In this document: positions 1 to 11,489 of the stretch, piece by piece
How positions within the stretch are numbered: position 1 is the first letter of the stretch
How the letters are laid out: each line of letters begins with the position of its first letter
DNA from: Gigaspora margarita
Taxonomy: Eukaryota > Glomeromycota > Glomeromycetes > Diversisporales > Gigasporaceae
Assembly (NCBI GenBank): GCA_009809945.1
Contig: WTPW01000418.1
Location: 366,898 to 430,897 of the forward strand
DNA: 64,000 bases
Direction of reading: 5' to 3'
Made by a program: the position numbers and the translations under genes
The notes under the pieces: model-generated
Seen by the model: the letters and a program-made list of their open reading frames with translations, nothing else
Told to the model about the DNA's origin: nothing
The model's database searches: none

Positions 1-1262
1 TTAACAATTATTAAATAAAATATTAATTATAAAATTTTTAATAAATTATATTAATATGCAATATATCAGAAATGATGGAATTGCCTATACTATTTATATA
101 GTTTACTTCTATTATTAGTCATCATATATATAGTTTACTTTATTTATTGCTGACATTAAAGATTAGACTTCTGATTAATTAATTTCTGCAAGGGTTGACA
201 AAATCAGTATTATCATCATTACAAAGGTAGTAGCCAGACACCACCTAAATCTAGTACACTATAGATAGGCATTTCACTCTGTTTTTCTTTGCTCCAGCCA
301 ATTAATAACTAGTAATAAAATAGCATTGTTTTATAGAGCTTGAGTTTTAAGTATTGGTCCATCTGTAAAGTTAGTACTGTAGCTTATCTAATTCATCAAA
401 ATATATAATATATAATATATAATATAATAAAAATCCAATTTATTAATATCAGCAATATATTTTTATAAATTTATATTAATATGCAGCGAACAAACATATA
501 TAATTCATAAAGTCATAATGAATGATATAAATAGTTAATTCATAACATTATAAAGTAACCTCTATTTTTCTGCTAAGCTTTGTAACATATACTTTCCCAA
601 ATTTTTGTAACTTATTATAAGAAAAGTACTATTGAAATAAAGATCAGAAAAGCACAGACTCTTAATATATCCACAAATATTAAACCTGTAGCATATTTTT
701 TATTACCAATTTCTAATACTGTTTGTGATAATATTAAGCTTTGCAATTTATAATTGTATCACAAAACTTTTATAGAAGATTATAATCATTGTTGGAAAGC
801 TAGCAGATAAGTAGTAAAGACAAATATTTTGATTTTTTAAAGAATTAAAATTAAATAATTTATATAATTTTTAAACATACTATAAGGGCACTAACATTTA
901 TTACCTAATATTCATTTACTATAGGGCTTCCCCTACCCCAGGTAAGATTTTATTTTAGCCAATCAAATTTAACTAACTAACTAAGGTAAGATTTTTCTTG
1001 ACCCCTCACCCTCTAAAAGATTACCTAATAAATGTCAGCACTTTAATGGTATAATTATTTGTCTGTTCATCATTTTGGTCTGCATTTTCTTTTTACTAAT
1101 AGAGTTTTGTGTTTGCATTGAACTTGTCTTTTTGTTAATTTTACTATGTATTTTGATAACTGTTCTTCAGGTGTTTTCAAAACTACTCTTCTAGTATCAT
1201 TTCTTGTAGTCTTTTGTACAAGCATATAAATTCTTGTGCTTTTGTTTATCATAAATTTCAAT
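1..1262 (-). repeat. Decayed Helitron-derived repeat, copy 1
   Basis: This stretch aligns by eye with 15,600-17,480 (copy 2) and in parts with 12,741-15,120 (copy 3), which retains a DUF6570-like coding region. Shared landmarks are the block near 311-360, the block near 660-700 (actcttaatat), and a lysine-rich minus-strand reading frame at 1,070-1,261 that contains TPEEQ; copy 3 reads TPKEQ at the matching place near 15,030. No intact protein remains and CpG sites present in copy 3 are TpG/CpA here. A 158 bp MITE interrupts it at 886-1,043. Assignment to Helitrons rests only on the link to copy 3. Confidence 0.5.
886..1043. mobile_element. MITE, PIF/Harbinger-like, family H1 copy 1
   Basis: The terminal inverted repeats are about 24 bp (left begins GGGCACTAACATTTATTACC; right, reversed, AAGTGCTGACATTTATTAGG). 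A 3-bp TAA lies on both sides (883-885 and 1,044-1,046), which fits the TWA target of PIF/Harbinger elements. A second copy in the opposite orientation is at 49,168-49,327, again flanked by TAA. Copy 2 of the host repeat near 17,285 lacks this insert. It has no coding capacity. Confidence 0.75.
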
Positions 1263-1977
1263 GTTAAAAAAAAAATTCAACAAGTCAAACTATTAATCAG
1301 TTTATAATCTGTTTTACATTTAATATTTCTAATCAATGATTGAATTGCTGATTTTAAGAGGATTGCTAAGAATTTATTACAATTACAGAGGCAGAAGCCA
1401 GACCCCAAAAAAATTCTATAAGTAATTAAGGATTACTCTAAAAAAATATTGTAAAATGCATAAAAATTGGTTTTAACAATTGTATAAAGTAAATATTAAT
1501 TACTATTTCCATTATTAATTAGTTTTAGCAGCAAAAATTCATTATATTTCAGTAGTTTAGAATTATCTTTCTATGTCTTTATGATGTTTATTAAGCATTT
1601 TCTTTAGAAATTTATTTCAAAATTTGTCTTTAAATTAATGAATACTTTTCTTTAATTGTGTGAGTTAAATGTAGTCATTAAAATGTATATTTGTATTACA
1701 TATCTCAGCAATCAACTCTTTCCAATGATCCCTCATACCAAATTTTTCTATAAAAACTTTGAAGTTAATATTTTTGTACATAACAAAGACTTTATCTAGA
1801 AGCAACTTGGATAAAGGGTTTCAGATTAGATGTGAAAAAACTGAAATAGAGCTGAAAAAGACTTCTCCTTTTGGGTTTGGCTTTTCAGGTAGAAGACTTT
1901 GTTATTATAGAAGACGTAGTAGGGCAATAACAGAAGATACAGAAGCTTAGACAGAAGTAGACTTTTGGGCAGATATA

Positions 1978-2220
1978 TGGGCTTGGTGCTACAGAAAAGA
2001 GGAAAAATGACAAAATTTTAAAAATTAATTTTTTTATATAAATTAATTTAGGATCATTTTTTATTTAAGACACAAAAGTAGTTGTATTAATAAAATTTTG
2101 CAATATAGTTCTTCAAAATCTATAATTTCTTATAGCTTATTATAAAATTTATAACATAAAAATTGATTTTCTGAAGATCTTTTTTTGTTGATTTCCCCCT
2201 TTTCTGTAGCACAAAGCCCA
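1978..2220. mobile_element. MITE with TA target duplication
   Basis: Inverted ends are TGGGCTTGGTGCTACAGAAA on the left and, reversed from the right, TGGGCTTTGTGCTACAGAAA. TA flanks both sides (1,976-1,977 and 2,221-2,222), as for Tc1/mariner-type elements. The 243 bp interior is AT-rich and non-coding. Confidence 0.7.
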
Positions 2221-2224
2221 TATT

Positions 2225-2480
2225 ATTCTTCAAAGCATAAAACTTACTCTCCTTATATTTTTGGTACCTTCGATATTTCTCCTTGGGCTTTTCGTAATTT
2301 CACCAAAAAGTGGAAAATCTAGCTTACTCCCTCCAAAAGATCAACAATGTTTACATCATCCAAATCGGGAATAGCGCCTACCACTTGGATTCAAGTTATG
2401 ACTTAGTTTCAGGTAACTGAGATAAACAATGAATGACACGTGAGGTTTTTTGTGAGGTCACTCTGAAATGAAATTTCCTT
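2225..2480. repeat. Dispersed decayed repeat, related to 55,870-56,005
   Basis: The sequence around 2,335-2,445 (ending in aacaatgaatgacac) matches 55,888-55,995 (ending aacaatgaatgatac) with many substitutions, mostly C-to-T or G-to-A. It could be the remains of a coding sequence, but no frame stays open and I do not recognise a product. The rest of 1,263-1,977 and 2,481-2,919 shows nothing I can name. Confidence 0.4.
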
Positions 2481-2919
2481 CTAGAAGATTCTTTAGGTGT
2501 AGCCCCATAGTTATCTAGATTTTTTTTATTTCTTTTATTTGTACATATAATACTCAGACAAGGCATTCCTTGTATAGTATTATATAATTTTTACAGTCTG
2601 TTTCAGACACATTATTTTAGGCTCAGATTCTTCTGAGCATTTGCTTAGGTTAGACTTTGTCAAAACAGAATTTTCTTTGTTCCTTTCATCTTTTATCTTT
2701 TATTTTTGTTCTATTTTGGTTTGTCGTTAAAGGTTTTCAATGCTTTCCCCTTTTTTTATTTCCTTTTTTTTCCTGTCTTCCAAGTTTTTTTTCTTGATGG
2801 TTTGATTATTCTCACCATAGATGCTAGGTGAAAGGGATTTAAAGGGATTCTGATTTGGCAAGGCTAGCCATAAGTTCTAATTCTCTAAATTAGTGCAATG
2901 AGGCACATTTGGGCACCTA

Positions 2920-3572
2920 TCCCTTAGATTGTAACACAGGCAAATTTGTTTGCGTATTTTAAAAATTTTAATAAAATTTTAATAAAATTTTAAATATTGA
3001 TTTTAGCTATACCTTTTCTAAGTAAAAAATATACTTTGCGTTTTGTTTTAGTAACTTTGTNATAAAAATTTTATAAAATTATTAGAAAACTTTAGTATAA
3101 TCAAAGTTTAAAGTTCTTGTATTAGCATTTTTACTATTAAATTTTTCTTTAGATTTTTTTAAATTTTATATGTTCCTGTCTATAAAAAAAACTTTTACTT
3201 CTAATACAAGTCTTGATTTTTAAAAATAAATTATTAAAGTTGCAATAATAAAAGTTATCATCCTTTATATAAACTACAATATTGTCTTAAGAACTATAGC
3301 TTTAAAACTAAAACTAAATAAGATTACAGAGAAATTGTGATAAAATTTTTTAAAAAATTTTTTTCTTAAAGATATCTATTTTTAGCTTATATATAACTTA
3401 AAATTCTTTTCTTACAATATAAAAACTAATTATGCAAAAAAGTAATCCTTATTTTTAAATATAATTGTACAAAGTTTCATTTAATTATCTTGATATTTAA
3501 AAAAGTAAATTAGAGCAAAAAAAGTGCAAAAGCGCAGGCAAATTTGCCTGTGTCCTACTACAATCTAAGGGA
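2920..3572. mobile_element. 653 bp TIR element, TA target, family T650 copy 1
   Basis: Ends are TCCCTTAGATTGTA and its inverse, with a second inverted block around CAGGCAAATTTG. TA flanks both sides (2,918-2,919 and 3,573-3,574). A copy of almost the same length (652 bp) lies at 44,381-45,032 inside the 3' LTR of the Gypsy element. No open reading frame is present, so this is a non-autonomous element of Tc1/mariner type by target site. One base is n at 3,061. Confidence 0.75.
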
Positions 3573-3705
3573 TAAGGCAGCTGGGTAGGGTGAGACTTAG
3601 AACATTAGAAGGGGTATAATAAGAAATTTGATTTTGTAATCAGATTAAGTTTTATTATATTAATTCTAATAAAAGTACTCACGAGTCTGTCAAAGAGGGA
3701 AAAAA

Positions 3706-4713
3706 ATCTTTATAAGAAAAGTGGTCTGGAATCGCATGGAAAAATGTGTATAGGCATGTGGTCGAGTAGCACATGCTATAGGTCAAATTTGCATGTGCAT
3801 AGTTCGAGTAGATATAGAAATCAGTGAATCATATTGATCTGTATACACATACCAATTTAATGTGAGATCACATATATTGTCTGTGCCTTTTCTAGCAGTT
3901 TACTAAGCCAATTGACATGTGCAATAGCACGTGAATAGAACAAGTAAGTAAATATAAATTTATGGTCCATTTTCCAATATACATTTTATTAGAAGAAAAC
4001 TAGATAATAGTTGAAGTATGTACATATCTGGAAGCTAAAGCAACTACAAATGTATAAAATCTTGCAAGGAATCTTTTTATTTAAGATACCAGAGCAGGCT
4101 TACTTGTGAGTTTTTGAGATATTGTAATCCTTTACTCTATAGTACTCTGTGAAATGAGCTAGCATGTGTTATTTTTAACACGTACTATTCTGTGTATTCA
4201 ATGTGGCATCATGTACACAGTAGGGTTCCGCAATTTGATTTGATCTTCAAATATTTGAATCAAATATTTGATCAAATTCAAATTCAAATTTGACTTTATT
4301 TGATTTGATCAAATTCAAATCTGGCCAAATTTGATTTGATTTGACAAATATTTGATTTGATTTGATAATTACTATTGAAAATTCAAATTCAAATCAAATT
4401 CAAATCCAAATATTTGAATCAAATCAAATTCAAATCAGGGTCAATTTGATTTGATCAAATTCAAATTGACCCAATATTTGATTTGATTTGAATTTGAGGA
4501 ACCCTAGTACACAGTGCATATGTGTGCTACCAGATGCATGCCATTCTGTGTAATATAATATAATGTGTTACCTATTACTATAGTATCCATGTCATTGTTA
4601 ATTGTACTATTTAGTAAAATGTGCCTATATGTGTTACACAGTTTATACCATCACATGCATATATACTATTTTTCTGTACCATACCCTGAACTACTTTTTT
4701 CTTATAGGGTATC
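3706..4713. repeat. Palindromic repeat family P, copy 1 (CpG-poor)
   Basis: The left end TTATAAGAAAAGTGGTCTGG is inverted at the right end near 4,690-4,713 (CTTATAGGG). The inside is dense in CATG/GCATGTG words where copy 2 (8,036-8,930) has GGCACGGG/CACGTGCC. The stretch 4,050-4,130 aligns with 8,305-8,385 (cttgcaaggaat versus tttgtaaggaat). A hAT-type MITE at 4,221-4,506 interrupts it. Confidence 0.5.
4221..4506. mobile_element. hAT-type MITE, family hM1 copy 1
   Basis: Ends are TAGGGTTCCGCAA and TTTGAGGAACCCTA. It is flanked by an exact 8-bp direct repeat GTACACAG (4,213-4,220 and 4,507-4,514), the length typical of hAT transposition. The 286 bp interior consists of alternating TTTGATTTGA/CAAATTCAAA words that can fold back on themselves. 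A second copy, also 286 bp and nearly identical, is at 27,723-28,008. Confidence 0.9.
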
Positions 4714-5079
4714 ATTTCATATTTATTTAGTTACATAATATTGTGAGACTTTTTTGCCAATAGGCAGTATAATGGTTAATTGAAAAAGCAAATAAAACAA
4801 TATAAACAATAGTGCCAATTTATACTCCAACCATGTACAGAAAGAGAGATATATAGTCACCTCTTGCCAATCTGAACCTCTCTAAACTGAACACTATTAA
4901 ACTCTCTCTAAACTAAACAAAATCATCTAGAACATTTATAAAGTTCGAATTAGCTATATATAATTTTTTAAAAACTAAACTTTTTCAAATTTTTATATAG
5001 TAAAAAAAAGCAGTCCCAGCAGTTTGGATAAGAAAGAGTTGACTGTATATAAATATGGGAGGGTGATTAAAGTCGAATA

Positions 5080-5600
5080 TGCAATTAATGGAGACTGAAG
5101 AGATAATCTATCACTTAGCCACTGCAATAAAATAAAGACACTAATACTAGTGATGCTAATATCAGGAATATCAATAATCCAATATCAATAGAATGATAAA
5201 AGATATTTATGCAAATGAATAATGGGTATCGGGTTGATCCCAGTTAGTGATATCAATATGGGTTTAATTCAAGAAAAGTTGGAGATCTCCCACAGTTGCA
5301 AGAACTTTAGATTGGGGATAAAGTGAGTTTTAAATCAACTAACAAATACTAGAGAATCTAAAGGAGACAATATTTATTATACAAATATTTAAACTAAAAG
5401 ACTTTACTATAGACCAATTGGTAGGCTGATATAAGTCATATATACAATTTTAAAAGATTAACAAGATTACATTAAACCAAATTCAGATTTTAATAAAAAC
5501 TGATTCAAGTTTACAAGTCAATTCAGTCCATCAAATTGAGTTACGAAGGGTTTTTATTAAAGTTACAAGTTGAATCAAGGATAGGTATAATTTCTTTATT
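5080..5600. repeat. Diverged dispersed repeat, inverted relative to 19,860-20,390
   Basis: The words gttgcaagaac, tacaagtcaattcagtc and the surrounding order match the reverse complement of 19,860-20,390 (for example gactgaattgacttgta near 19,991). Identity is low and no coding frame survives. I cannot assign a family. 4,714-5,079 and 5,601-6,539 are AT-rich without anything I can support; low-complexity A- and T-runs dominate 5,900-6,540. Confidence 0.4.
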
Positions 5601-6539
5601 CAAGTATAAAAGTCAAATGATTTATTTAATACTAAAGGAAAGGAATTCTTTATTTAACAATGACCCTATAACAAATTGCACATGGAATAATAGTGCAATA
5701 CATGGAAAAGTTTGAATATAGAACCACATGAACCTGCACATAAATCTATATGATACAATGTATACAAAAGCACATTTACAGCACATAATAGGGCAGGATT
5801 CTGTGTAATAGTGCATGAACTAACATGCAATTTTATATGTTTTCTTGTGCATTGTCTCATGCATATTTATGTGCACATAACATATAATAGCACATATTCA
5901 TACATATATATATAATAATATATATCTGTATAAACATTTATATATATTATTTTATTAACTAAAATTTTATAATTTTATTCACTAAATTTTATAATTTTTA
6001 TTAACTAAAATTTATAATTTATTAATTAACTTTTAATATTTTATTAATTAAATTTAATAATACAAATACTTTAATTTAATAATTTACATGCCACTAACTT
6101 AAAAATAACCCAGAACTAATAATATCAAAAAAAAACAAAGTAAAGCAATAATACCAAAATAAAAGGTAAAAAAAAATTGAAATGACTATTCTAGAAATAA
6201 CTCAAATAGTGACAACTCCAATTATACCAACTCCAATAGCAGTAACTCAAGAGAGATATTAAAATGCAATAATATACAAAAAGTAAATAAAAAATAAAAG
6301 AAAAAAATAATAGTAATAAAAAAACAAAGCTGTGTTATCTCCAAAAATAATGAAAAACATACACCAAAAACGATAATGATTCCAAAAGAGCAACTTTCAA
6401 GGCAATAACTTCAAAGGATAGTTCCAAAAACAATAACAATAACTAAAAAAATTATATGAAAATTTTTGAGTTGTAAAAAAAAAAAATTATAAAACAATAA
6501 AAGAAAATAATAAAAAAAAAACAAATAATCCAATATTTA

Positions 6540-7120
6540 TTTACTTACAAATCGAATGTAATTTTTGCATGTCAATGCACAGAAATTATTATTGTTAAGT
6601 GCAAAAAAAAAAAACAAAAAACAAAAATGTAATATTTATTTACTCACAAAATAAATGTTTTTGTACACATCATTGCACAAAAATTACAATCATTAAAAAT
6701 ATTAACGATTATTATGTTAATGCATGGAATTATGATCTTTATCACATTAGTACATGGAATTATGATTGTTAAGGATCTTAATGATTTTGACAATTGTAAT
6801 ATCATGTACAAAAATTATGATTGTAATGATCATCACTGAAATTATAATCATTAAGGAGTCTTAATAATTGTGATAATTATGACATCATGTATAGAAATGA
6901 ACATCGTTAAGAATCTTAATATTAGGCATGTTAGAGCACGAAAATTATAATTATGATCGTTAAGAATCTTAATGATTGTGCACCTCAGTGCATAAAAATT
7001 ATGGTCATTAAGATCTAAATGATTGGCATGTTAGTACACAAAAATTATGGTCATTAAGAATCTTAATGATTGTGCATATTAGTGCACAGAAATTATATGA
7101 TCATTAAGATTAATTCATGT
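6540..7120. repeat. Degenerate minisatellite, unit roughly 60 bp
   Basis: About nine to ten imperfect units follow each other. Each carries a short palindrome of the type CATTAAGAATCTTAATG followed by TTGTGCA..AGTGCAC and AAAATTATGATC. Units differ by point changes and small indels. No coding potential. Confidence 0.7.
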
Positions 7121-7340
7121 CAATATATAATACTATGCATGATAGTGCATGGATTTCAATTTTTCATGTGATAACGTGTATTAAATTTTATGGACTATCG
7201 GTTTCCATGCAGTGATTATGAAACCTTTGCTTACCTGCATACAATTTCATATTTATGCATACATTTTCATATATTGAGTTTTCATAGGGCGATAGAACTA
7301 ATAATCCTTTCTTGGCCTTGAACTGGAGGCCTTTATATAC

Positions 7341-7485
7341 ATGTTAGATTTTAACTACGTTTACACCTTTCTACTACATTTACTTATTGCTACTACGCAT
7401 ACTTATTGCTACTTGTTGTTACTACGTTTATTATTGCTACTATGTTTACTTATTGCTACTACGTTTACTTCATTATACTACATTT
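7341..7485. repeat. Short tandem repeat, unit about 18 bp (TTATTGCTACTACGTTTAC)
   Basis: The words TTGCTACTA and CGTTTACTT recur about seven times. The leucine/tyrosine-rich reading frame across it is a product of the repeat. Confidence 0.65.
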
Positions 7486-7654
7486 TCAGAGTGGGCTTTT
7501 TCGAACCTTCATTGCCCAACAGGCTTAAATGACTATGTTTATGTAGTCACTCATGTTTGATATGCCCAAAATGAGATTCATATGATTAAGCCACCAAGCT
7601 ACCCATCATTACCATTTTAGTATGAATTATTTATATCAGGAACTAATAGAATTA

Positions 7655-7884
7655 TTGTCGCGGCTGATGCTGGAAACGGCTGATGCTAGAAATTTTAATT
7701 ATTTTAATATGAAATTTTTAAAAAATTTTAGGGCCTTTTGTTAGGGGTTTTTTTTAGGGTTAGGTTAGGGTTTAGGGTTAGTTTTAATAATAAAAGAGTA
7801 TAAATGGATTTTGGTCGGACTTATTTTTTTAAATCAGCTTTTCTGATTTCCAGATTCAGCCATTTCTAGTTTCAGCCACGACAA
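7655..7884. mobile_element. MITE with ~38 bp TIRs and telomere-like interior
   Basis: The left end TTGTCGCGGCTGATGCTGGA and the inverted right end TTGTCGTGGCTGAAACTAGA continue as imperfect inverted repeats for about 38 bp. TTA lies on both sides (7,652-7,654 and 7,885-7,887), compatible with a PIF/Harbinger target. At 7,741-7,783 the interior holds a run of TTAGGG-like units (TTAGGGTTAGGTTAGGG and variants). Confidence 0.65.
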
Positions 7885-8035
7885 TTATTAATGGAATTAT
7901 TTACAATTTCAAAATTCAAAATTTTAATTCATTACAGTGGTCATAAATAATTAAAGTATATTTTGGATTGAAGCTGCTGTTCACTAAATTTATGATCATA
8001 TGATCATAAGATACAGGCATCCCACACAAGATTTC

Positions 8036-8930
8036 TCACATCCCTATAAGAACATTGGACCAGATCAGCATGGGTTGCGTTGGATAGGCACAGGTCATAA
8101 TATGGATTGGCACGGGAATGGTCCATATTGGACCGTAAATGGCACGGGTTTTGCAGCAGTTTACTAGTCAAATCAGCACGGGATTTGGCACGGGTAATGA
8201 ATGTAAATTTACGTGCCACCGCGATAATGATGTGGATTAACTATTAAAACATAAATTTACATAAGTAATCAATATTAGATGAACAAGGTAACTGCATATG
8301 AAGTAAAATTTTGTAAGGAATTTTTTTTTTGTTAAGACACTCAGAGAAGCTTCATCAGTGAAATCATGAGATATTGCTCTTTTTTTAAAAAAAAATCAGT
8401 TACTGATCTTTCGCTCTCCACGAAACGAGCCAACACATATCATGAACCAACATGTGTGTAACGTACACATACGTGCCATCTGACTGTGCCATTTCATATG
8501 ACATGATATTACGTGCCACCCTTTGCCATAATGTCCGTGTCATTTTTACCTTGCCATTCCGTGAAATGTTCCTGTACGTACCACATGATCAGTGCCATTT
8601 CGAGCATTTCCGACACCAACTCGTACCACCACAACTCATACGTCGGGTCCCCAAAATTCCGGGTTGGGATATGTCAGAGTGCATCGGAATTATGGTCGGC
8701 TGGATCGGAATCGATCAATTATGCCCTATGATCATAAAAAATTTTACTAATAAAACATATCCATTCATTAAGTAAAAAATGCCCAGCTAATAATTTTGCT
8801 ATAGAATCTGCTAACAACTAGGGCTAAACGCCGACCTAGATCCGACGCATCCGACCCGGAATTTTGGTGACCCTCCTGTAAAATTTTACCACCACCCGTA
8901 CCACTTTCTTACAGGGCATTATTATTCCGA
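8036..8930. repeat. Palindromic repeat family P, copy 2 (CpG-rich)
   Basis: The left end ATCCCTATAAGAACATTGG is inverted at the right end (CCACTTTCTTACAGGGCAT, ending near 8,930). The arms contain repeated GGCACGGG on the left and CACGTGCC/CGTGCCA on the right. Copies 1 and 3 are at 3,706-4,713 and 14,166-14,635. A smaller MITE at 8,645-8,873 sits inside. The reading frames at 8,004-8,219 and 8,452-8,775 are products of this repeat. Confidence 0.6.
8645..8873. mobile_element. MITE family G copy 1, with inner insert
   Basis: Ends are GGGTCCCCAAAATTCCGGGT and, inverted from the right, GGGTCACCAAAATTCCGGGT. The copy at 23,682-23,826 is about 145 bp; this one is longer because roughly 90 bp (about 8,744-8,835) lie between matching CTA triplets where the other copy is continuous. 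Confidence 0.65.
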
Positions 8931-8967
8931 ATGAATAAATATTTGGTTTTGTAGTATATGATTGACT

Positions 8968-9225
8968 CATTAGAATTTCTGGCGCGATATATGGCAAATT
9001 TTCAAAAATTCTATTTTCCTTTCGATCATAAATAGCTTTCGATAGTCCTAGATCAGATATTTAAGTGCAACATAAATCGTCTTGTAAAATATTTCCATTA
9101 TGCAAATCACGATAAATATATATCCTTGAGAATGAAATGCTTCAAGATTATCAATTTACGTTTCCATCCCATTCGAAATACATCTTGAATATTATTTCGT
9201 AAAGAACCTTTTGATGCTCCATTCT
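8968..9225 (-). pseudogene. Protein kinase relic (catalytic to P+1 region)
   Basis: On the minus strand, successive frames read YRDLHNGNILQDDL (catalytic loop; family consensus HRDLHxGN), ISDLGLSKAIYDRKENRIF (DFG region as DLG) and LPYIAPEIL (the APE motif). This order and spacing is diagnostic of a eukaryotic protein kinase of the type amplified in Rhizophagus. It is broken: a frameshift lies just before YRDLH, a TAA lies just before ISDLG, and the catalytic-loop histidine is tyrosine. Nothing resembling the N-lobe is seen upstream. Inactive remnant. Confidence 0.75.
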
Positions 9226-9654
9226 GAAATTATTCTCAATGGAGCAATGGAGCAAAGTCAGTGGAGTTTTTCTCTAATCACCTAATGGACAAAAGTGCCA
9301 ACCCTATTCCCAAGTAAAAAGCATAGTGTTTTTGGATGGATTTTTTGAAGTTAAGATGCCAAGTTTTTTAAAAAGATTTAAGATTTTTTGTGTTGTCGAT
9401 ATAGATCAAGTGAAATATTTATTTCAATAAATTTTACAAAAATTATCTTTTCCTGAAGAAGCACTTTTATTGAGCAGTTATACTGTCCTCCCTTACTACC
9501 GGTAATACAAAAAGTAAATCATATCCATGAATTAAAGATCTTTTTATAAAAATTATTTATAAATCAATACACTTTTTTTTTTTTTGAACGTTAGGTTATA
9601 ACTATTACAATAGAGGTTCTGTGATTACGTAATCATAATAAAATAAAAGCAATG

Positions 9655-11489
9655 CTATTGTAGTGGTTCTACTTTTCTTAATGATGTTTGTTTAGACCTA
9701 TTTTTATCATTTATCTTCTTAAAAATACACAAAATAATAATAATACCCAAAACAATGCCAATAACAATACCAACAACAATACCAACTATCTTAATAATAT
9801 TTAATACACTATTGATATACAGTCCGTTATTAATATTCGATCCATTGTTACAAGTTGAGTTACCAGGTGTAAAAGTAGTTACCCATGTTTTACATGGAAT
9901 ATCTAGTAAATAAATGCGAGAGTTCATTTCAACTGGCGGTGTTGAATCACTAGTAATATTTCCTATTAATTTTTCATTATGAAAGGTAAATATTAATTTT
10001 TTTTTAGTAATATATAAATCTAAAATGAAATATATAATCACCAAAAGCAATAATGATATAATTCTTATATAAATTGGCAGTATGAACAGCTAATGGAGGT
10101 GGTTTATCTCCAGAAGTAATTAGCTCGGAATATTCATAAGGCTCAGTTAAAATACTTAACGACACAAAAATTGGCGCAACAGCGGTAAGATTGTAGCCAT
10201 AATCTAAAGATAATTAATTAATGTTAGATCTATTTAGGTAAGAATAGATTACAAGTGTCTTACTTGAATTTCCTCCTATTATAATAATTTCATTATTATC
10301 TGATGTCAATGTTGCAGTATGTGCTATTCGAGGTTGAATAGTAATCGAATTATCTCGTAAAACTGCATGCTTATATATTATAAAAATTTGGTACAATTAT
10401 TATTTTTATTTTGGTTTAAAAAAGGAGAGTCAAATGTGTACCTTGTATGACCAAATTAATGAAATCGTATCGAACACAGAAATCTATTGTGATTCACAAA
10501 TATTGTCATTTATAAAAATCCAATTCACGTATGCATGATATATGAAAATTTGTACTTCTAAATTATATGAAAATAACTCACATTTTTCATATCTATTAAT
10601 TCTGCAACAAGTCCAGGTTGAGTCTGAGAGACACCGCCAATGTAAAGAATCTTACCATTTGGAAGCAATACTGGAGCAGCATGACTTTGAGGTAAAGGGG
10701 CATTGACTGCATTAATATTTTGCCACGATAGCAGCATTGTATTAAAGGTGTATAAGTCATTATAACAAGTGAACGTAGGTGATCCTGTATCTATTTGCGT
10801 TCTGCCTCCAAATATGTATATTATTCCATTCTTATCTATAATAGTTGATGTTGATCTACGCCTAGTCGGTGGTATCCCTACTTGATCTTGAGGATACGAC
10901 CAAAATTCCGCATCTGACTGGTAAAAATAAATAAATTGATCTGATGCGTTGTACGTTTTACTTATTTCTTCTATCATTAATGTTTGATTGGAAGTTACAG
11001 TTATATTATTATCAATTTTATTTAAAAGTGCGAGATCTTGCTGTACACCTCCAATGAGATATACATTCTTTCTATTAGGTCCTCCGAACACTGCGGTACC
11101 TGGTTATTATATGTATATTAAGTTTTGATAGTCAATTAAACACATATCAAATCTAATGACTAACCTTTTTCACTTCCATATTTCATTCGTGCAGAAGTAT
11201 CAGAAAGGTCTACGTATGGAGGATTACTAGTAGAGAATTGAGATAAAAGACTTAGAGAAAAAACCTCATCTGACAGGTTATATACTCTTATTGGACTTTT
11301 AATTGGATTGGTAGCTGGAATCAAGCGGGATCCTCCCATAAAATAGATTTGGTCTCCAACTATTACTGCTACATGACCTGCTCGAGCTTCCGGTACAAAA
11401 ACAGCATTTCCGAAAGCCTTTAATGTAATAATAATTATAAATAAAATAATTTTACTTGATTTTATTTCTTGAACACACATTTTAACCAT
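9655..11489 (-). CDS. Secreted/membrane-anchored kelch-repeat protein (six exons)
   Basis: Spliced exons on the minus strand: 11,489-11,165, 11,099-10,582, 10,483-10,442, 10,369-10,264, 10,203-10,042 and 9,962-9,655. Introns are 65, 98, 72, 60 and 79 nt, all GT-AG. The exons sum to 1,461 nt, giving 486 residues and a TAG stop. Residues about 10-30 form a hydrophobic signal sequence. Kelch-type blades follow: EARAGHVAVIVGDQIYFMGG (exon 1), NVYLIGG, IIYIFGG and ILYIGG (exon 2), and EIIIIGG (exon 4). Exon 3 encodes only 14 residues (ISVFDTISLIWSYK). A transmembrane helix spans about 442-465 and contains glycines at 445, 449, 453 and 457, followed by a short Lys/Arg-rich tail. Kelch domains form beta-propellers that bind partners or glycans; the ligand here is unknown. 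The start at 11,489 precedes the signal sequence; ATG at 11,480 is an alternative. No frame break is seen. Confidence 0.9.

Noticed and set aside
7741..7783. Chromosome end
   Set aside because: The TTAGGG-like run is short, irregular and enclosed in a TIR element.
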